Positions 6,685-8,501 of a stretch of DNA of 8,501 bases are shown here, piece by piece. The position numbers and the translations under genes were made by a program. Within the stretch, counting starts at the first letter, position 1, and each line of letters opens with the position of its first letter. This DNA is from Treponema sp. (GTDB taxonomy: Bacteria; Spirochaetota; Spirochaetia; Treponematales; Breznakiellaceae): contig JAISJS010000189.1 of NCBI GenBank assembly GCA_031261385.1, positions 1 to 8,501 of the forward strand. The letters run 5' to 3'. A model generated the notes under the pieces. That model saw only the letters and a list, made by a program, of their open reading frames with translations, was not told where the DNA came from and did no database searches.

Positions 6685-8007
6685 CTAAAGATCCAGGGCA
6701 AATATTTTGCTCATCCGGCTGCGGTCATACGTTTTGCGGCGCTTTTCGGGGAGGCTTTCCACGGTTGATTCCTTAAAGCCCAGCGATTCAAACCAGTCCT
6801 GGGTGTGGGTGGTAAGGACGAATACCCGGCGCAGCCTGAGTTTGCCTGCCCGGTCGATGAGGTACCTGACGATACGCCGTCCGAGGCCCTTGTCGGCATA
6901 AAGGGGATCCGTGGCGATGGCGGCAATTTCGCCCTGATTATCACCCCACTCATGCAGAGCCCCGCAGGCGTGGATTTGGGCGTCGATCCCAAAAACCACA
7001 TAATCGGCTTGTTTTTCCTGAATATCATCGGCGCTTCTCCGTATCAAAACCCCGCTCTGCATCAGCGGCTCCATGAGGCGCAGAATATCCTGAATATCGG
7101 CGTTTTTTAGCGCCCGGATCGATTCATATTCATCGGCATAGACCATGGTTCCCGATCCAAGGTTGGAGAACAGTTCGCGGAGAACTGCCCCTTCCTCGGA
7201 GGCGTTAATGATGTGCACCCGGTCAACACCCTGCCTGCAGGCCCGGAGGGCCAGGCTTATTTCTTCAAGGCCCCGGTCCGCCCCCGGGGCTTTCCAGTTC
7301 TTTTCGAGAATTGCCCCCGCTTCCTGAATACTGAGCCGCCCGATACGGCCGCTTTCTTCCCGCTGTACCGTCTCGGGAATGGCGTAACTTTCGGCATTGA
7401 GCTTGTTCCCCAGGGAAACGATAAAGAGCTTGACCGCCCCCAAAGCGGCGGAGGCCGCCAGGGCAATTTCATCGCTTGGCACATTGTACGGCTTGCCCGA
7501 AGAACTCCAGCCAATGCACGGAAGTATCGGGATCATCCCCTGTTCAAGGATACGCTTGATTGAATCGATGCGGATTTTCTTTACGGCGCCCGTATGAGCC
7601 ATGTCCACGCCGCCTGTGATCCCGAGCCCCTGGGCCCGTACAAAATTGCCGATCACCGCATCGGTGTGGGCGGCGGCAAGGCCCGTCATAAACCGCGTCG
7701 CCACATGAAAGGCCGCCATCTCCACAAACGGAATCGCCGCCTCCGTGGTGATTCTGGCATTTCCCGAATAGCTTGAAACAATGTCGTATTCCCGAAGCAC
7801 CGCATCGATCCATTCCTTGGCTCCCGGCACTATCACTACATGAAACCCCGTTTGGGCAAGAAGGGCTAAATCCTTCATGAGATAGGGAAAAAGCGGGTCC
7901 TCGGTAACCGGAAAATCAACCTTGAAAACCATCGTGGAGCCCTCAAAACGGCTCTGATAATGAAAAGCCTCCCGGATTAGATCAACCTGGGACAGGGGTT
8001 TACTCAT
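6685..8007 (-). CDS. argA: Amino-acid N-acetyltransferase (N-acetylglutamate synthase)
   Basis: 440 residues from the chosen ATG, close to the 443 of E. coli ArgA. It makes N-acetylglutamate from glutamate and acetyl-CoA, the first step of arginine synthesis. Residues 1-285 form an amino-acid-kinase-like domain (HVVIVPGAKEWID 56-68, ITGGVDMAHTGAVKKIRID 130-148, NVPSDEIALAASAALGAVKL 175-194), which in the family binds arginine for feedback inhibition. Residues 295-440 form a GNAT acetyltransferase domain, with acetyl-CoA loop ADKGLGRR (371-378) and RVFVLTTHTQDWFESLGF (394-411). The end, SRMSKIFALDL, resembles E. coli ArgA. The glycine pair near the start of the kinase-like domain is missing (KVDFPV at 29-34). 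I chose ATG at 8007 because homologues begin there; the open frame extends to a TTG at 8043, but that falls in a likely promoter. recO follows 18 bases later. Confidence 0.93.
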   Translation of the reverse strand: MSKPLSQVDLIREAFHYQSRFEGSTMVFKVDFPVTEDPLFPYLMKDLALLAQTGFHVVIVPGAKEWIDAVLREYDIVSSYSGNARITTEAAIPFVEMAAFHVATRFMTGLAAAHTDAVIGNFVRAQGLGITGGVDMAHTGAVKKIRIDSIKRILEQGMIPILPCIGWSSSGKPYNVPSDEIALAASAALGAVKLFIVSLGNKLNAESYAIPETVQREESGRIGRLSIQEAGAILEKNWKAPGADRGLEEISLALRACRQGVDRVHIINASEEGAVLRELFSNLGSGTMVYADEYESIRALKNADIQDILRLMEPLMQSGVLIRRSADDIQEKQADYVVFGIDAQIHACGALHEWGDNQGEIAAIATDPLYADKGLGRRIVRYLIDRAGKLRLRRVFVLTTHTQDWFESLGFKESTVESLPEKRRKTYDRSRMSKIFALDL

Positions 8008-8013
8008 GATCCA

Positions 8014-8043
8014 ATTGTAATATGGAGCGGGGGAGAGGGGCAA
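8014..8043 (-). promoter_or_regulatory. Possible sigma-70-type promoter of argA, giving a leaderless mRNA
   Basis: On the minus strand TTGCCC (8043-8038) and TACAAT (8019-8014) are separated by 18 bases and resemble -35 and -10 boxes with four and five of six consensus matches. The -10 box ends six bases before the argA ATG, so transcription would begin at or next to the start codon. No Shine-Dalgarno sequence is visible there, which fits. This is pattern matching only. Confidence 0.35.
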
Positions 8044-8073
8044 GGGCGGTAAATTCTAAAATTGAAGAAATTC

Positions 8074-8151
8074 ACCACGAACCGCACTAACGAGGGAGTT
8101 TGAAGCTTCGGGTTTCTTATCTTTGTTAGTGTCTTTCGTGTGGTTCGTGGT
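8074..8151 (-). repeat. Compound hairpin repeat R3 at the end of the iron-sulfur subunit gene
   Basis: ACCACGAACC (8074-8083) pairs perfectly with GGTTCGTGGT (8142-8151), and CACTAAC (8085-8091) with GTTAGTG (8125-8131). The internal loop is asymmetric, one base against ten. On the minus strand iterated units (AACCACGAACC, ACACGAAAG, ACACTAACAAAG) are followed by purine-rich AAGATAAGAA. The outer arm begins on the last base of the upstream gene's TAA stop. A poly-U tail is absent, so it is not a standard terminator. It fills most of the 143-base gap before argA, which holds no gene. Confidence 0.65.
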
Positions 8152-8501
8152 TAAATATTTTTCTTCCTCTTCACAATACTCCGCACCGCTTTAAAAATAT
8201 TTTCATACCCGGTGCAGCGGCACAGGTGGCCGGAGAGGAGTTTCCGCAGTTCGTCGTCGGAATATTCGATTCCCGAGTTGATGATCTCCTGGGCGCTCAT
8301 CAGGAAACCGGGGGTGCAGAAGCCGCACTGGACGGCGCCCTCGTCGATGAAGGCCTGCTGGATGGCGGCAAGCTCCCCATCAAGGCTGATGAGGCCTTCG
8401 GTGGTGGTGATTTCTTTGCCGTCGGCCCAGATGGCAAGGTATATGCACGAATTAAAACATTCACCGTTGATGATCACATTGCAGGCGCCGCACTCGCCGA
8501 C
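8151..8501 (-). CDS. [2Fe-2S] subunit of a molybdenum hydroxylase (xanthine dehydrogenase family), 5' end off window
   Basis: 116 residues are visible; the frame is open to the window edge, and about 40 N-terminal residues are probably missing from a family length near 155-160. The visible part starts VGECGACNVIINGECFNSC, the rear three cysteines (residues 4, 7 and 19) of the plant-ferredoxin-type cluster whose first cysteine lies outside the window. The second cluster has QCGFCTPGF and LCRCTGYENI. This two-cluster pattern is diagnostic for small subunits that pass electrons from a molybdopterin active site to FAD. Partners are normally a large molybdopterin subunit and a FAD subunit; if present, they lie beyond 8501 or elsewhere. 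Xanthine, nicotinate, aldehyde or CO as substrate cannot be told from this subunit. A hairpin repeat begins at its stop codon. Confidence 0.93.
   Translation of the reverse strand, partial: VGECGACNVIINGECFNSCIYLAIWADGKEITTTEGLISLDGELAAIQQAFIDEGAVQCGFCTPGFLMSAQEIINSGIEYSDDELRKLLSGHLCRCTGYENIFKAVRSIVKRKKNI

Noticed and set aside
8008..8043. argA starting at the TTG at 8043
   Set aside because: The extra 12 residues (LSPAPYYNWI and flanks) are not like ArgA, and the stretch contains a likely promoter. The ATG at 8007 matches the family start.
8074..8151. Intrinsic terminator after the iron-sulfur subunit gene
   Set aside because: The stem is long and AT/GC mixed, with a 33-base loop and no following T-run, so it does not fit a standard terminator.
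1..8501. CRISPR array, tRNA or rRNA gene, insertion sequence
   Set aside because: No regularly spaced direct repeats, cloverleaf-like segment, rRNA-like stretch or transposase frame is visible; almost all sequence is accounted for by the eight genes.

Overview
The window carries eight protein genes, all on the minus strand, so transcription runs from base 8501 towards base 1. Nearly every base is coding; the largest gap is 143 bases. I see no RNA genes, mobile elements or CRISPR arrays. Moderate to high GC, mixed ATG/GTG/TTG starts, a relaxed lipobox, a long RecJ and a classical two-domain ArgA suggest a spirochaete, perhaps a treponeme of the free-living or termite-gut kind. That placement is inference from remembered family resemblance and is not proven here.

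Layout in transcription order: the 3' part of a molybdenum-hydroxylase iron-sulfur subunit gene (8501-8151); a spacer with a hairpin repeat; argA, N-acetylglutamate synthase (8007-6685); recO (6666-5860); a thymidine/pyrimidine-nucleoside phosphorylase gene, deoA-like (5848-4529); recJ (4532-2382); an exported M23/LytM-type peptidase (2381-1266); rpsU for ribosomal protein bS21 (1205-1002); and a probable lipoprotein with a phosphodiester glycosidase (NAGPA/DUF2233) domain that runs off the window at base 1. From argA to the M23 gene the spacings are 18 bases, 11 bases, a 4-base ATGA overlap and 0 bases, so these five genes look like one operon. RecO and RecJ act in the same RecFOR recombinational repair pathway and flank a nucleoside salvage enzyme. 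rpsU follows after 60 bases with an unusually strong Shine-Dalgarno sequence and a TTG start.

The genes are mostly well-known housekeeping families, and I see no defence island or new enzyme system. The most unusual signal is a set of three compound hairpins at gene junctions (845-950, 2297-2362, 8074-8151). They differ in sequence but share a plan: a short unit of about 9-11 bases repeated about three times, then a purine-rich tract, then a closing inverted arm that makes a two-step stem. Two of them lie inside the starts of genes for exported proteins and appear to encode the N-regions of their signal peptides. The third begins on the last base of a stop codon.
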